64,000 bases of DNA from an uncultured Prochlorococcus sp. (GCA_902536555.1 CACAXR010000004.1:1-64000), one strand, 5' to 3'. Positions 35,747-44,877 are shown, numbered from the stretch's first letter. Program-made: numbers and translations. Notes: generated by a model not told the origin, from the sequence alone.

Positions 35747-36751
35747 TTATTTACCTGTCAAGTGAAATAGGGATATGGCGGCCGCCACAGAGGCATTTAA
35801 ACTTGAAGTCTTACCTTTAAGAGAAATACTTAAAATAAAATCACATTTTTTTTGAGTAAGCAAAGAAATACCTTTATCTTCAGAGCCAACTACAATTACC
35901 AAAGGTGCTTTTTCTTGAAAATTTGAGATAGATATTTGACCATCTCCAGATAAGCCAACAACAAGAAACCCATTTTTCTTAAGTTCCTCAAGTGCTCTAT
36001 TTAAGTTAACAACCCTGCTTACATTAAGGTGTTCTAAGGCTCCTGCAGCTACCTTGGCGACTGTTCCAGTCAATCCTGCAGACCTTCTCTGAGGAATGAT
36101 TACACCCTTACAATCAAATGCTTCAGCAGATCTTATTATCGCGCCCACATTATGAGGATCAGTTATACCGTCCAATGCGAGTATTATAGGATTTGTACAC
36201 TTTTGTTTAGAAAAATCGATTAATTTTTCTAGGGATATTGTTTTAGAGCATGCTAACTGCAATGCGACCCCTTGATGTGAAGCACCATATGTCAATTGCG
36301 AAAGCCTGTTCCAAGAAACCTCTTCAATAAGAACTCCTTTTGATTTAAGATCCTTAAGCAAAATATAGAATTTGTCTGAAGAAAAGATTTCCGAAGTACA
36401 CCAAATCCTATTAATAGCTCTATCACTGCTAAGAGTCTCATAAACCGAATGCTTTCCCCATATCCAATCATCAAAATTTCTCTTCTTAGTAAATTCATGA
36501 TGTATATCAGAATTTTTATTAGGAAATTCTGTATTAGATTTTAATCTTGTATTTCTTCTTTTTAAAGACGAAAAGGTATTATTTTCGTCATTTTTTTTTA
36601 AATTATCAACTTTTTTATTTTTAGCGTAATTGTTCGAAAATCTATCGTTTTTTTCTGAACGATTTGTATTTTTTGAGTAATAATCAAAATCCGAATGTTT
36701 TTTGTACTCTTTATTATTTTTTCCGCGAAATCTATTTGAGGAGTTTTTCAT
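35747..36751 (-). CDS. rlmB: TrmH/RlmB family rRNA 2'-O-ribose methyltransferase
   Basis: A 334-residue SPOUT methyltransferase. The first 95 residues are a basic, Asn/Lys-rich low-complexity extension. Then come a substrate-binding domain (WIWGKHSVYETL onward) and the knot with DGITDPHNVGAIIRSAEAF, VVGSEDKGIS and SLNASVAAAISLF. RlmB methylates the ribose of G2251 in 23S rRNA; a tRNA target is possible for family members. The gene follows the mini-RNase III gene by 4 bases. Confidence 0.85.
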   Translation of the reverse strand: MKNSSNRFRGKNNKEYKKHSDFDYYSKNTNRSEKNDRFSNNYAKNKKVDNLKKNDENNTFSSLKRRNTRLKSNTEFPNKNSDIHHEFTKKRNFDDWIWGKHSVYETLSSDRAINRIWCTSEIFSSDKFYILLKDLKSKGVLIEEVSWNRLSQLTYGASHQGVALQLACSKTISLEKLIDFSKQKCTNPIILALDGITDPHNVGAIIRSAEAFDCKGVIIPQRRSAGLTGTVAKVAAGALEHLNVSRVVNLNRALEELKKNGFLVVGLSGDGQISISNFQEKAPLVIVVGSEDKGISLLTQKKCDFILSISLKGKTSSLNASVAAAISLFHLTGK

Positions 36752-36755
36752 ATAT

Positions 36756-37154
36756 TCAATTCATTTTTAATTCTAAATATTCAAAAAGTGTTGATAATCT
36801 TTGAGGATCTTTTAAAAATAGCCAGCCAATAAGAGTTTCAAAACCAGTTGCTCTTGAGTATACGGTAGGGTCAGAAGATTTTGGATATCTCTTTGTTTTA
36901 TTTCTAGCACGCCTAATTAGATCCATTTCATTTGAATTTAATAAATGTTCAATTTGACTTAATGATTTTGACTGAGATTTTGCTTTTACTTCGTTTACTA
37001 CAGATAAATGGAGGTCTTTAGATTTTAAAGGAAAATGAACATGTCTTAATCTTTGGTGAAGCTCCCATACAGAATCTCCAAGCCAAGCAAGTTGAATAAC
37101 ACCTATATCCTCGGGAGATCCATAAGGAACCAAGTTTTGAATCCAATAATTCAA
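36756..37154 (-). CDS. mrnC: Mini-ribonuclease 3
   Basis: A 132-residue single RNase III catalytic domain without a double-stranded RNA-binding domain. Seen are LAWLGDSVWELHQRLRHV, with the conserved acidic Asp, and ARNKTKRYPKSSDPTVYSRATGFETLIGWLFL with the catalytic Glu. Mini-III trims 23S rRNA ends. It overlaps the STAS gene by 4 bases and precedes rlmB by 4 bases, so an rRNA maturation and modification pair sits together. Confidence 0.88.
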   Translation of the reverse strand: MNYWIQNLVPYGSPEDIGVIQLAWLGDSVWELHQRLRHVHFPLKSKDLHLSVVNEVKAKSQSKSLSQIEHLLNSNEMDLIRRARNKTKRYPKSSDPTVYSRATGFETLIGWLFLKDPQRLSTLFEYLELKMN

Positions 37155-37450
37155 TTTTTTAAATAATTTAATGCATCTTCAAGGCTTGACTTCAAATTAA
37201 GAAAATCCCCTAAACGAACAAGTTTAATTGTTTGAGCCACTCTAGAATTACCAATGACAGAAAACCCGAGTTTGGACTTTTTGCATTCTTTTGCAGTTTG
37301 TACAAGTGCCCCAAGACCCGAGGAATCTAAAAAATCTATTTTTGTGAGATCAATAACGAATGGAAGATCATTTTTTAAGTTGTTAGTAACAAAAGTCTTA
37401 AATTGTTTTTCTGAGAAAGCATCAAGTTGGCCTTTAAAAGTAAAAACCAT
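37151..37450 (-). CDS. STAS-domain anti-sigma factor antagonist
   Basis: A 99-residue STAS domain with the DFLDSSGLGALV motif (39-50), whose Ser43/Ser44 correspond to the phosphorylated serine of SpoIIAA/RsbV-type antagonists. When not phosphorylated such proteins free a sigma factor from its RsbW-like partner. A candidate partner is encoded at 12.7-13.2 kb. The gene overlaps mrnC by 4 bases. The sigma factor concerned is not known. Confidence 0.82.
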   Translation of the reverse strand: MVFTFKGQLDAFSEKQFKTFVTNNLKNDLPFVIDLTKIDFLDSSGLGALVQTAKECKKSKLGFSVIGNSRVAQTIKLVRLGDFLNLKSSLEDALNYLKN

Positions 37451-37577
37451 AATGTTTGTTTTAACCTCAAGGTTTCCTCTTAAAGAAACGGTTAACTTCT
37501 GGAAATCTTCTATGATCTAATACCTCCAAAAAATTAATATATCAAATGTAATTATCAAATCAAAAGAAAACAATATG

Positions 37578-38717
37578 TCAACATCTTTCTAACATTAGAG
37601 AAACAAATTTTTTAAATAAATAATCTGAATCATGTGGGCCAGGTCCTGCTTCTGGATGATATTGCACACTAAATATAGGCTTATTATAAACCTCTAGGCC
37701 AGCTACAGTATTATCATTAAGGTTATAGTGTGTAATTCTAACTATGTCCTTTGAGAGAGAATTGGGATCAATAGCAAAACCATGATTCTGACTAGTTATC
37801 TCAATTTTATTATTTTCACCACAAGGATGATTTAAACCACGATGTCCAAAAGGTAATTTATAAGTTGAAGCTCCTAATGCTAATCCAAATATTTGGTGGC
37901 CAAGGCAAATACCAAACATAGGTATTTCACCATATTCAATGAGTGATTTTGCTAAGTCTATACCTTCAGAAACAGAAGAAGGATCGCCTGGACCATTTGA
38001 GAAAAATATACCATCCGGCTTGTTAGACAGAACATCATTCAGAGAAGATCGAGAAGGTAAAACCAAAACTTCACAACCATGTGATACCAGTCTATTAAGA
38101 ATTGAATTTTTAATTCCAAAATCAATTGCTACTATTTTTAACTTTTTAGAAGATTCATCATATCTTTTTCTTAAATCAAAACTTGTTTGCGTATGGCTTT
38201 TCCATAAATATTGTTTCTTTGTTGAAACAACTTTTGATAAATTTTGTCCCTCCATCTTTGGAGTATCACAAATTATCTTTAAACAACTTTCATCAGTTTT
38301 ATCTAGAGAGGTAATAACTCCATTCATCGCGCCACTAGATCTTAAAATTTTAACAAGAGCCCTTGTATCAATTCCATATAGACCTACGATGTTTTTCTCA
38401 ACTAACCATTGATTAAAATTCTTTTGAGATCTCCAGTTACTGCTGTTAGATGAAAAATTTCTAACAATTATACCTTTAACATTAATATGGGATTCTGAAT
38501 CTTCAAAATTAATACCAGTATTTCCAATCTCTGGATAAGTGAATGTTAATATTTGTCCATAATAACTTGGATCAGTAATAACTTCCTGATATCCGGTCAT
38601 TCCAGTATTAAAAACTATTTCACCAATGGCTGTACCAGAAGCACCAAAAAAGAATCCTGGGAATACAATTCCATTACTTAAAACCAATTTCGCGTTTTTC
38701 TTATATGGATTAATCAT
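37578..38717 (-). CDS. carA: Carbamoyl-phosphate synthase small (glutaminase) subunit
   Basis: A 379-residue subunit that releases ammonia from glutamine for carbamoyl phosphate synthesis (arginine, pyrimidines). It has a CPS small-chain N-terminal half (GTAIGEIVFNTGMTGYQEV) and a class I glutaminase half with the nucleophile Cys in GICLGHQIFG and the HPEAGPGPHDS histidine motif. I start it at MINPYKKN, because longer frames run into trpD; this leaves 14 bases after the trpD stop. carB is not in the window. Confidence 0.94.
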   Translation of the reverse strand: MINPYKKNAKLVLSNGIVFPGFFFGASGTAIGEIVFNTGMTGYQEVITDPSYYGQILTFTYPEIGNTGINFEDSESHINVKGIIVRNFSSNSSNWRSQKNFNQWLVEKNIVGLYGIDTRALVKILRSSGAMNGVITSLDKTDESCLKIICDTPKMEGQNLSKVVSTKKQYLWKSHTQTSFDLRKRYDESSKKLKIVAIDFGIKNSILNRLVSHGCEVLVLPSRSSLNDVLSNKPDGIFFSNGPGDPSSVSEGIDLAKSLIEYGEIPMFGICLGHQIFGLALGASTYKLPFGHRGLNHPCGENNKIEITSQNHGFAIDPNSLSKDIVRITHYNLNDNTVAGLEVYNKPIFSVQYHPEAGPGPHDSDYLFKKFVSLMLERC

Positions 38718-38731
38718 CAATTTAAAATTAA

Positions 38732-39766
38732 TTAATTTGTATGTAAAAAATTTTTTAAAAGTAAAAACTTTTTCCAAGGGTCTCCTTGATTTATCGAAAA
38801 TAAAGCTTTATTAAATCCTTCATTTAAATCATCCTCAATGCCTGCGGCCCATAGCACTAAAGCAGAGTTCAAGGCAACTATATCAATATGAGATTTTTGT
38901 CCAGAACCATTTAAGACAGACTTTAATATTTCCTCGTTAGACTCAGAATCTGAAACCACAAGCTTTTCGTTAGATATATTTTGTTGGTTAAAGTCTGAAA
39001 TATTTATTTCTGAAAACCTCAATTCACCATTATCAACAAATACTAATTTATTTACTCCTTGAAGCGAAGCTTCATCAAGGCCACCAGACCCATGAACGAC
39101 TATTGCTCTATTCATACCCATTTTTAAAAGCGCACTTCCCATAGGTTTTAAAAGATCCTCAGAAGCAACACCCAAAACTTGTGCATTGGGTCTTAAAGGA
39201 TTTACCAATGGTCCAAGTTGATTAAATACTGTCCTTATTCCAAGAGTTTTTCTTAATGGAGCAAGTTTTATTAAAGATTTATGCCAAACAGGTGCGAACA
39301 AAAAAGTTATTCCAATTTCACTTACGGCTTTAATTACTTTTTCTAATGAACAATTTAAATTCAAACCAAGATTCAACAAAACATCTGCAGAGCCAACTTT
39401 TCCACTAGCACTTTTATTTCCGTGTTTTGCAACTTTTACTCCACAAGATGCAGCTACAAATGCAACTGCAGTTGAAATATTGAATGTATTAGCTCCATCA
39501 CCCCCTGTTCCACAAGTATCTACCAAATACAAATTTGGTCTTGCTACTGGCAATTCGCAAACATTTAAGAGTTCCTCAGCCATAGAACTTAGTTCGACAC
39601 CTGTAGAACTCTTAGCTCTCAAAGCACTTAAAAAAGCTCCTGTTTCAACATCTGAAATTTCATCATTAAGCCATCTTTGCATTAAGGATCTAGAAGTTAA
39701 TTCATCAAGGTCCCTTCCCTCCAACAAATTATTTAAGATTTCAGAGTTTGATAGATTAGAAGACAT
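38732..39766 (-). CDS. trpD: Anthranilate phosphoribosyltransferase
   Basis: A 344-residue enzyme of tryptophan synthesis that transfers phosphoribose from PRPP to anthranilate. The PRPP-binding [18 protein letters not shown] and the anthranilate-site [17 protein letters not shown] motifs are intact. It precedes carA closely, so both glutamine- or anthranilate-related steps may be cotranscribed. The ATG lies 33 bases after the DUF3288 stop. Confidence 0.95.
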   Translation of the reverse strand: MSSNLSNSEILNNLLEGRDLDELTSRSLMQRWLNDEISDVETGAFLSALRAKSSTGVELSSMAEELLNVCELPVARPNLYLVDTCGTGGDGANTFNISTAVAFVAASCGVKVAKHGNKSASGKVGSADVLLNLGLNLNCSLEKVIKAVSEIGITFLFAPVWHKSLIKLAPLRKTLGIRTVFNQLGPLVNPLRPNAQVLGVASEDLLKPMGSALLKMGMNRAIVVHGSGGLDEASLQGVNKLVFVDNGELRFSEINISDFNQQNISNEKLVVSDSESNEEILKSVLNGSGQKSHIDIVALNSALVLWAAGIEDDLNEGFNKALFSINQGDPWKKFLLLKNFLHTN

Positions 39767-39799
39767 TTATTTATGGAAGAAAAATTATGCAGATTAAAT

Positions 39800-40114
39800 T
39801 CAATTTGAGGTATCAAAACCTGAGCCAACTAAATCTTTATTTGTATTAGAAGGCCTGAAGCTTTTTGACCAAATAATTTTTGTTTTTGAAAAAAGTTCAT
39901 TTTTAGTGATCTTCCAAAAATTTAAAATTTTTTCAATATCGTTTTTAATTTCAATTTCTCCTGGGAAATTGGTATAACGATTTATTAATCGAGCTAAATT
40001 TATATAGTCAAGATCTTCAGGTGTTTTTTTAGTGATAAGGGAATCTATAATGTTTTTGTCTGTTTCATGTAATGGATGAGTTTGCTCGTTACCCATAAAT
40101 AAATACTGAATCAT
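39800..40114 (-). CDS. DUF3288 protein (104 aa)
   Basis: A 104-residue soluble protein with HPLHETDKNIIDSL, a LARLINRYTNFPGEI segment and a C-terminal LFSKTKIIWSKSFRPSN, fitting the cyanobacteria-specific DUF3288 family. Function is unknown. The start could be the ATG six codons later, before GNEQTHPL, which suits the family N-terminus. It is followed by trpD after 33 bases. Confidence 0.75.
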   Translation of the reverse strand: MIQYLFMGNEQTHPLHETDKNIIDSLITKKTPEDLDYINLARLINRYTNFPGEIEIKNDIEKILNFWKITKNELFSKTKIIWSKSFRPSNTNKDLVGSGFDTSN

Positions 40115-40176
40115 TTATAAAATTAGCTCACATATTCAAAAATGAAACATTATCTTAATCATATCGGCAAAATAAA

Positions 40177-41922
40177 ATGAAAAATTTAAAGATAAAAGTT
40201 ATATCTAAATACCTAAGACCTTACAAAAAAGAATTCTTATATGGAGCTTTAGCTCTCTTAATAGTAAATATACTAAGTGTCGTTATACCCTTAGAAGTAA
40301 AAAATATAATTGACCAATTACAAAATGGGTTTTCTTCGGATTTTGTTATTTCTAAATCTTTATGGTTAATATTTTTAGCAACTTGTATGGGTTTAATAAG
40401 ATTATTCTCAAGGCAGATTGTCTTCGGAATAGGTAGAAAAGTAGAAGTAAATCTTCGTCAAAAACTTTTTGACCATTTACTTATTCAAGATCCAGAATGG
40501 ATCCAGAAAAAAGGTAGTGGAGACATTATTAGTAGAGCCACTAGCGATGTTGAAAACATAAGAAGACTTTTAGGTTTTACAGTTTTAAGCTTGTGCAACA
40601 TTGTCTTGGCATATTCATTCACTATCCCTTCAATGTTTTCGATTAATAAAACATTAACAATATCAGCTTTAATGATTTTTCCATTAATCCTCGGAATTGT
40701 AACTCTATTTGGCGGCAGAATGGTGAATCAAAGAAAAGCTCAACAAGAATCATTATCAAAACTTAGTGATCTAATACAAGAAGATCTTTCTGGCATAAGC
40801 GCAATCAAAATTTATGCCCAAGAGAATGCTGAGAAAAAAGAATTTAATATATACAATAGTGACTATCGAAATTCAGCAATAAAACTTGCAAGAACAGCGA
40901 GCACTCTATTCCCTTTGTTACAAGGGATTTCCTCAATTTCATTATTGATTTTATTATCACTAGGAACTTTTCAATTAGAGAGTGGATTTATTTCGATAGG
41001 TGGTTTAGTAGCTTTAATTCTTTACGTAGAAAGACTTGTCTTTCCAACCGCTCTATTAGGTTTTACCTTAAATACTTTTCAACTTGGTCAAGTAAGTTTA
41101 GATCGTGTTGAAGAAATTTTTCAGAACAATCCGAATATTGTAGATAGAGCAGAAACTAAATTTTTAAAAAGAAAGGTTAAAGGATTCTTAGAAGCAAAAA
41201 ATTTAACAATAAAATATCCAGGATCAAAATTTAATTCATTAAATGGTCTCAATTTTAAAATTTATCCTGGAGAACTTATTGCAATAGTTGGCCCAGTAGG
41301 TTGTGGCAAGACAACATTAGCAAAGTCTTTAGGACGGACTATTGAAATTCCAGATAATCAATTATTTTTAGATGAAATTGATATAAAATCCTTAAAATTA
41401 AGTGATCTTAGAAAAAATATTTCAATCGTTCCTCAAGAAGCATTCTTATTTACTTCCACAATCTCAGAAAACATAAGTTTTGGAGAACCCAAAGCTTCTA
41501 AATATTTAGTTAAAGAAAGCGCTACAAAAGCTGGATTAATTGATGATATCAATAGTTTTCCAGAAAGGTTCAAAACTATTGTTGGTGAAAGAGGTATTAC
41601 ATTAAGTGGTGGACAAAGGCAAAGAACTGCACTAGGTAGAGCCCTTCTTGTCAATTCTCCTATTGTCGTTCTTGATGATGCTTTAGCAAGCGTAGACAAT
41701 AAAACAGCTGCAAGAATAATAGATGAAATGAGTGATAGAAGTAATAAAACAATCATAATGATCAGTCACCAACTTTCTGTTGCAGCTACCTGCGATAGGG
41801 TTTTAGTAATGGATAAAGGAGAAATAGTACAAGAAGGGGCTCATAAAGATTTAGTAAAAGTGAAAGGGCTATATAAACAACTGTGGGAGAGAGAACTAGC
41901 TACCAGAATTGTTAAGAGCTAA
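40177..41922 (+). CDS. ABC-type exporter, fused permease and ATPase (MsbA-like)
   Basis: A 581-residue half-transporter: six hydrophobic helices in the N-terminal membrane domain (about 1-310), then an ATPase domain with Walker A GPVGCGKTT, signature LSGGQRQ, Walker B IVVLDDALASVD and an H-loop ISHQLSV. It should work as a homodimer or with a second half. Substrates in this family include lipids, lipopolysaccharide precursors and peptides; the substrate here is open. It is divergent from the DUF3288 gene and followed by msrA. Confidence 0.86.
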   Translation: MKNLKIKVISKYLRPYKKEFLYGALALLIVNILSVVIPLEVKNIIDQLQNGFSSDFVISKSLWLIFLATCMGLIRLFSRQIVFGIGRKVEVNLRQKLFDHLLIQDPEWIQKKGSGDIISRATSDVENIRRLLGFTVLSLCNIVLAYSFTIPSMFSINKTLTISALMIFPLILGIVTLFGGRMVNQRKAQQESLSKLSDLIQEDLSGISAIKIYAQENAEKKEFNIYNSDYRNSAIKLARTASTLFPLLQGISSISLLILLSLGTFQLESGFISIGGLVALILYVERLVFPTALLGFTLNTFQLGQVSLDRVEEIFQNNPNIVDRAETKFLKRKVKGFLEAKNLTIKYPGSKFNSLNGLNFKIYPGELIAIVGPVGCGKTTLAKSLGRTIEIPDNQLFLDEIDIKSLKLSDLRKNISIVPQEAFLFTSTISENISFGEPKASKYLVKESATKAGLIDDINSFPERFKTIVGERGITLSGGQRQRTALGRALLVNSPIVVLDDALASVDNKTAARIIDEMSDRSNKTIIMISHQLSVAATCDRVLVMDKGEIVQEGAHKDLVKVKGLYKQLWERELATRIVKS

Positions 41923-41959
41923 AAGAAATTTTTGTTCTTATAATAAATAGATTTAAATT

Positions 41960-42688
41960 ATGTTTAAATTCCTGAAAAACATCATGAATAATGAGGAGGT
42001 AAATTTAACTAAAGATTCTTATTCATTACATAGAATATTAAAAACAGATATCAAGAAAGATCCCAAAGTAGAGGAAGATGAAATAATTTTTGGATGTGGT
42101 TGTTTCTGGGGTGCTGAAAAATGTTTTTGGAAACTTCCTGGAGTTATAACAACATCTGTAGGTTATGCTGGAGGACAAAAAAACAATCCAACTTATTATG
42201 AAGTATGTTCCGGCTTAACTGGTCATTCAGAAGTTGTAAGAGTTATATGGGATAAAAGGGAAATTGATGTAAGTGATTTATTAAAAATGTTTTGGGAATG
42301 TCATGACCCTACACAAAAAAACAGACAAGGTAATGATATGGGAACACAATATAGATCAGCTATATATTACAAAAATGAAAATAATATTAAAACCATATTA
42401 GCCAGTAAGGAACAATATCAAAAAGAACTAAGCAAAAAAAATCTTGGTTTAATTGAAACTGAAATAAGAATGATTGATTCATATTTTTATGCGGAACAAT
42501 ACCATCAACAATATCTTGCATCATCTGGAAGCAGGCAGTATTGTTCCGCTTCTCCTACAAAAGTTAAGTTGGGAAGTTTTACTGGAAGCAACTATAAATT
42601 ACAAGACCATATATGGGAAAACTTTAATTGGGAAGTTGAAAAGTGTGTATTGAGATCTGATAACAATCCTATTAAGAATAACATTTAA
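41960..42688 (+). CDS. msrA: Peptide methionine-S-sulfoxide reductase MsrA
   Basis: A 242-residue MsrA that reduces the S form of methionine sulfoxide in proteins. The catalytic Cys48 is in GCFWGAEKCFW, and YAGGQKNNPTYYEVCSGLTGHSEVV follows. The QYHQQYL and YCSASPTKVKLG segments near the end are typical. About 40 N-terminal residues precede the core, so the true start might be later. It lies just upstream of tRNA-Pro. Confidence 0.92.
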   Translation: MFKFLKNIMNNEEVNLTKDSYSLHRILKTDIKKDPKVEEDEIIFGCGCFWGAEKCFWKLPGVITTSVGYAGGQKNNPTYYEVCSGLTGHSEVVRVIWDKREIDVSDLLKMFWECHDPTQKNRQGNDMGTQYRSAIYYKNENNIKTILASKEQYQKELSKKNLGLIETEIRMIDSYFYAEQYHQQYLASSGSRQYCSASPTKVKLGSFTGSNYKLQDHIWENFNWEVEKCVLRSDNNPIKNNI

Positions 42689-42715
42689 ATCAATCTAATC
42701 TTTATAGTAAAGATG

Positions 42716-42789
42716 CGGGGCGTAGCGCAGTTTGGTAGCGCACCACTTTGGGGTAGTGGGGGTCGTGGGTTCAAATCCCGCCGTTCCGA
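42716..42789 (+). tRNA. tRNA-Pro (anticodon GGG)
   Basis: A 74-base cloverleaf without the CCA end. The acceptor stem pairs 42716-42722 (CGGGGCG) with 42782-42788 (CGTTCCG) through two G-T pairs. The anticodon stem CCACT/AGTGG encloses the loop TTGGGGT, giving anticodon GGG for proline. The T arm is GTGGG TTCAAAT CCCGC, with a clear TTC. The discriminator is A. Confidence 0.95.
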
Positions 42790-42942
42790 TTATTTATCCT
42801 CTTCATTTATAAGCGATTTGTATAGTTTATATGAACTTATGCCTACTGCTATGAATGTAAAAGATGAAAAAAAAGCTAAAACTAATATAGTAAGATTTGA
42901 AACTTCCACTTCACCTAATTGGAAAGATATAAAAATGTTCAT
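42790..42942 (-). CDS. Small membrane protein opposite and next to tRNA-Pro (50 aa)
   Basis: A 50-codon frame that starts MNIFISFQLGEVEVSNLTIL, has one hydrophobic helix (about residues 17-36) and ends with the charged YKSLINEEDK. The final codons and stop abut the last base of the tRNA gene on the opposite strand. The plus-strand frame through the same bases has no helix or family signature, so the minus-strand reading is preferred. It lies 54 bases after the uppP stop. The family is not recognised. Confidence 0.55.
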   Translation of the reverse strand: MNIFISFQLGEVEVSNLTILVLAFFSSFTFIAVGISSYKLYKSLINEEDK

Positions 42943-42996
42943 TGAAAAGAATTTTTTAAAACCTTAACACAATTGAAAAAGTTTTTTTTCAACCAA

Positions 42997-43797
42997 TTAT
43001 AAATTTAAAAGAATTACAAAACCAAAAATAATTCGATAGATGATGAATATTTTCAATCCATTTGAAGAAAGATACTTTAATAAAAAATCTATTGCTAATA
43101 AAGAGGACAAAAATGTCGTAATAAGAGCAATAAAAAGAAGGGGGAAACCTAATGAAAAAAAATCATTAAAAGAAGAAATAAATTCAACAATCGCAGCAAG
43201 AGAAATAGCTGGCATCCCTAAAAGAAAAGAAAATTTTGCAGCATCGCCTCTTTCCCATCCTGATATTAAAGCGCTAGAAATAGTGACCCCCGATCTTGAA
43301 ACACCAGGAAAAATTGCAAATGCTTGAAAGAAACCTATCAAAAAACTATTTGAATAATTATGGTTTTTAATATTAATAGAGCCTCTTTTCGAACTATCTG
43401 CCAAGTACATAAAAAATGCCATTAGAAATGAGACCAATGCTATTGATAAATTTGAACGAAGAACGTTTTCAAAAAAAGAAGGGATAAATATTTTTATACT
43501 CCCACCAAGGAAAATAATTGGTATAGTGCCAATCAAAATAGACTTAAATAATTTTTGATGTAAGAGATATTCATGAAATTTTTTTGAATATTGACTTCTG
43601 AAATTAAAAATATCATTCCTAAAATAGCAAGCTATGGCAAGAACACTTCCAAGTTGAATAGTAGCTGACAAGGATGATCCAGGATCATCAATACCTAAAA
43701 AATGAGATATAACTTTTAAATGAGCTGTACTACTTACAGGGATAAATTCTGTCAACCCTTGGATTAATCCATATAAAACAAATTTTAAATATTCCAA
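42997..43797 (-). CDS. uppP: Undecaprenyl-diphosphatase
   Basis: A 266-residue membrane enzyme (BacA/UppP) that recycles the lipid carrier of cell-wall synthesis by removing a phosphate. It has the two inverted-repeat motifs GLTEFIPVSSTAHL (14-27) and FPGVSRSGVTISSAL, which carry the catalytic Glu, Ser, His and Arg. Seven or eight hydrophobic helices fit. It stands alone on the minus strand, followed by the 50-codon gene. Confidence 0.92.
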   Translation of the reverse strand: MEYLKFVLYGLIQGLTEFIPVSSTAHLKVISHFLGIDDPGSSLSATIQLGSVLAIACYFRNDIFNFRSQYSKKFHEYLLHQKLFKSILIGTIPIIFLGGSIKIFIPSFFENVLRSNLSIALVSFLMAFFMYLADSSKRGSINIKNHNYSNSFLIGFFQAFAIFPGVSRSGVTISSALISGWERGDAAKFSFLLGMPAISLAAIVEFISSFNDFFSLGFPLLFIALITTFLSSLLAIDFLLKYLSSNGLKIFIIYRIIFGFVILLNL

Positions 43798-43864
43798 AAA
43801 TTACAAAATTACCTAATTAATTAATAGCAATTTACATTTAAAAATTAAAAGCTAGTATGAAAAA

Positions 43865-44137
43865 ATGAAAAAAAAATCTTTTTTAATATTATTTTTTCTT
43901 TTTTCCTTAATCTTTTATGGTTCTGCGAAAGCTAATTACTGGTTAATAATTGGAACTTATAGACAAGGACCTGGAGGAAGGCCAGAGGTTAGTGGAATAA
44001 CAAGCCCTTCTTTACACTCTATTCCCATGAAAGATTTAGATACTTGTAATAAGGCAGGAGAAAAGATTACTAATGAAATATATAAACCCGTTTGGCAATT
44101 TGATAGTAGATGGACCTGTGTATTTAGAGGTGATTAG
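43865..44137 (+). CDS. Small secreted protein (90 aa)
   Basis: A 90-residue protein with a basic start KKKSFLILFFLFSLIFYG and cleavage likely after SAKA, leaving a mature part of about 67 residues with two cysteines (DTCNKAGEKI and WTCVFRGD). The mature end FDSRWTCVF looks compact. No family is recognised; the two cysteines may form a disulfide in the periplasm. It lies alone between uppP and a minus-strand small gene. Confidence 0.65.
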   Translation: MKKKSFLILFFLFSLIFYGSAKANYWLIIGTYRQGPGGRPEVSGITSPSLHSIPMKDLDTCNKAGEKITNEIYKPVWQFDSRWTCVFRGD

Positions 44138-44145
44138 TAATAAAG

Positions 44146-44280
44146 TTACCTTTTAACATCGTGAGCACAACCATCACCTTTATAGTTTTCACTTTCGTAA
44201 AAATCATTTTTTGTCCCAAAATAAACTGTTAATAAGACGAAAGGTAAGCTTAATATAAATAAAATAGTTGTTAAATCCAT
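44146..44280 (-). CDS. Small single-helix membrane protein (44 aa)
   Basis: A 44-codon frame, start MDLTTILFILSLPFVLLTVY, one hydrophobic helix (about 4-21), then a charged soluble end with NYKGDGCAHDVKR. It has the form of small photosynthetic-complex subunits but I do not recognise it. A second similar small gene follows 62 bases upstream in the same direction. Confidence 0.6.
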   Translation of the reverse strand: MDLTTILFILSLPFVLLTVYFGTKNDFYESENYKGDGCAHDVKR

Positions 44281-44342
44281 AGTGTTATCTTATTCAAAAT
44301 GGTTATGAAAAATCAAAATTGCGATTTTTCATTAACTAATGT

Positions 44343-44468
44343 TTAATAATCTGTGGGTCCTTTAATACCAAGATAAAAGAAGGCTCCTAACCCCACTAAA
44401 AGTAGAACACCAGCGATAGCTGCAGAAGGGACAAATCCACCTATTGCAAAGGAAGAAAAATAATACAT
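44343..44468 (-). CDS. Small single-helix membrane protein (41 aa)
   Basis: A 41-codon frame, start MYYFSSFAIGGFVPSAAIAG, hydrophobic helix about 7-33 with Gly and Ala repeats, and a short end LGIKGPTDY. The form is like that of PSII and cytochrome b6f small subunits, but no known one matches. It is upstream of the 44-codon gene on the same strand with 62 bases between. Confidence 0.6.
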   Translation of the reverse strand: MYYFSSFAIGGFVPSAAIAGVLLLVGLGAFFYLGIKGPTDY

Positions 44469-44557
44469 CTATTAAACTAAATCTAGTTTGATAATATCAA
44501 TAAAAATCAGGTATTTGTAAAAAATTTTGACTCGAAGACAATTAGATAATATCCGTT

Positions 44558-44785
44558 TTATGCTACTAAAGTCGAATCTTCGTTATCAGAGGAAATTCTT
44601 ATTCTTTCTTCCAACTTAGGGCCATATAATTCATTTCCCCAGATTTCAACTCTTGAATCATTTGGGGCCATAAAAGTGAGAATGTCTGTTGGAAATAAAA
44701 CTCTCTCTAAGAAAAAATTTGATGGACCTACACATCTTAAGACAACCATCCTACAACCTTCATTTTTGTAAGAAAACTCAACCAT
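44558..44785 (-). CDS. DUF1830 protein
   Basis: A cyanobacterial DUF1830 protein with the family block SYKNEGCRMVVLRCVGPSNF, FFLERVLFPTDILTFMAP and the WGNELYGPKLEERI end. I place the start at the ATG before VEFSYKNEG, giving 75 residues; a longer frame adds eight codons. It has no membrane segment. The function is unknown. Confidence 0.75.
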   Translation of the reverse strand: MVEFSYKNEGCRMVVLRCVGPSNFFLERVLFPTDILTFMAPNDSRVEIWGNELYGPKLEERIRISSDNEDSTLVA

Positions 44786-44877
44786 TCTTAATAAGCAAAA
44801 TATAATCAATTAAACACTATTGAGAGCTTAAAAAAATGTATAAAAAATTACTGAAAAAAAAACAAATTTAGAAAATG

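Noticed and set aside
38718-38777. A longer N-terminus for carA
   Set aside because: It would run into trpD by 46 bases; MINPYKKN gives an N-terminus closer to the family core.
42713-42967. A plus-strand open frame running through the tRNA-Pro gene
   Set aside because: Its first half is the tRNA itself and the rest lacks a helix or family features; the minus-strand small membrane frame is the better reading.
42964-42995. An inverted A/T stretch downstream of uppP as a terminator
   Set aside because: The arms pair only with an insertion and there is no clean T run on the uppP strand.
43040-43327. A 95-codon plus-strand frame antisense to uppP
   Set aside because: It lies fully inside uppP, whose motifs are clear; the frame is a codon-bias shadow.
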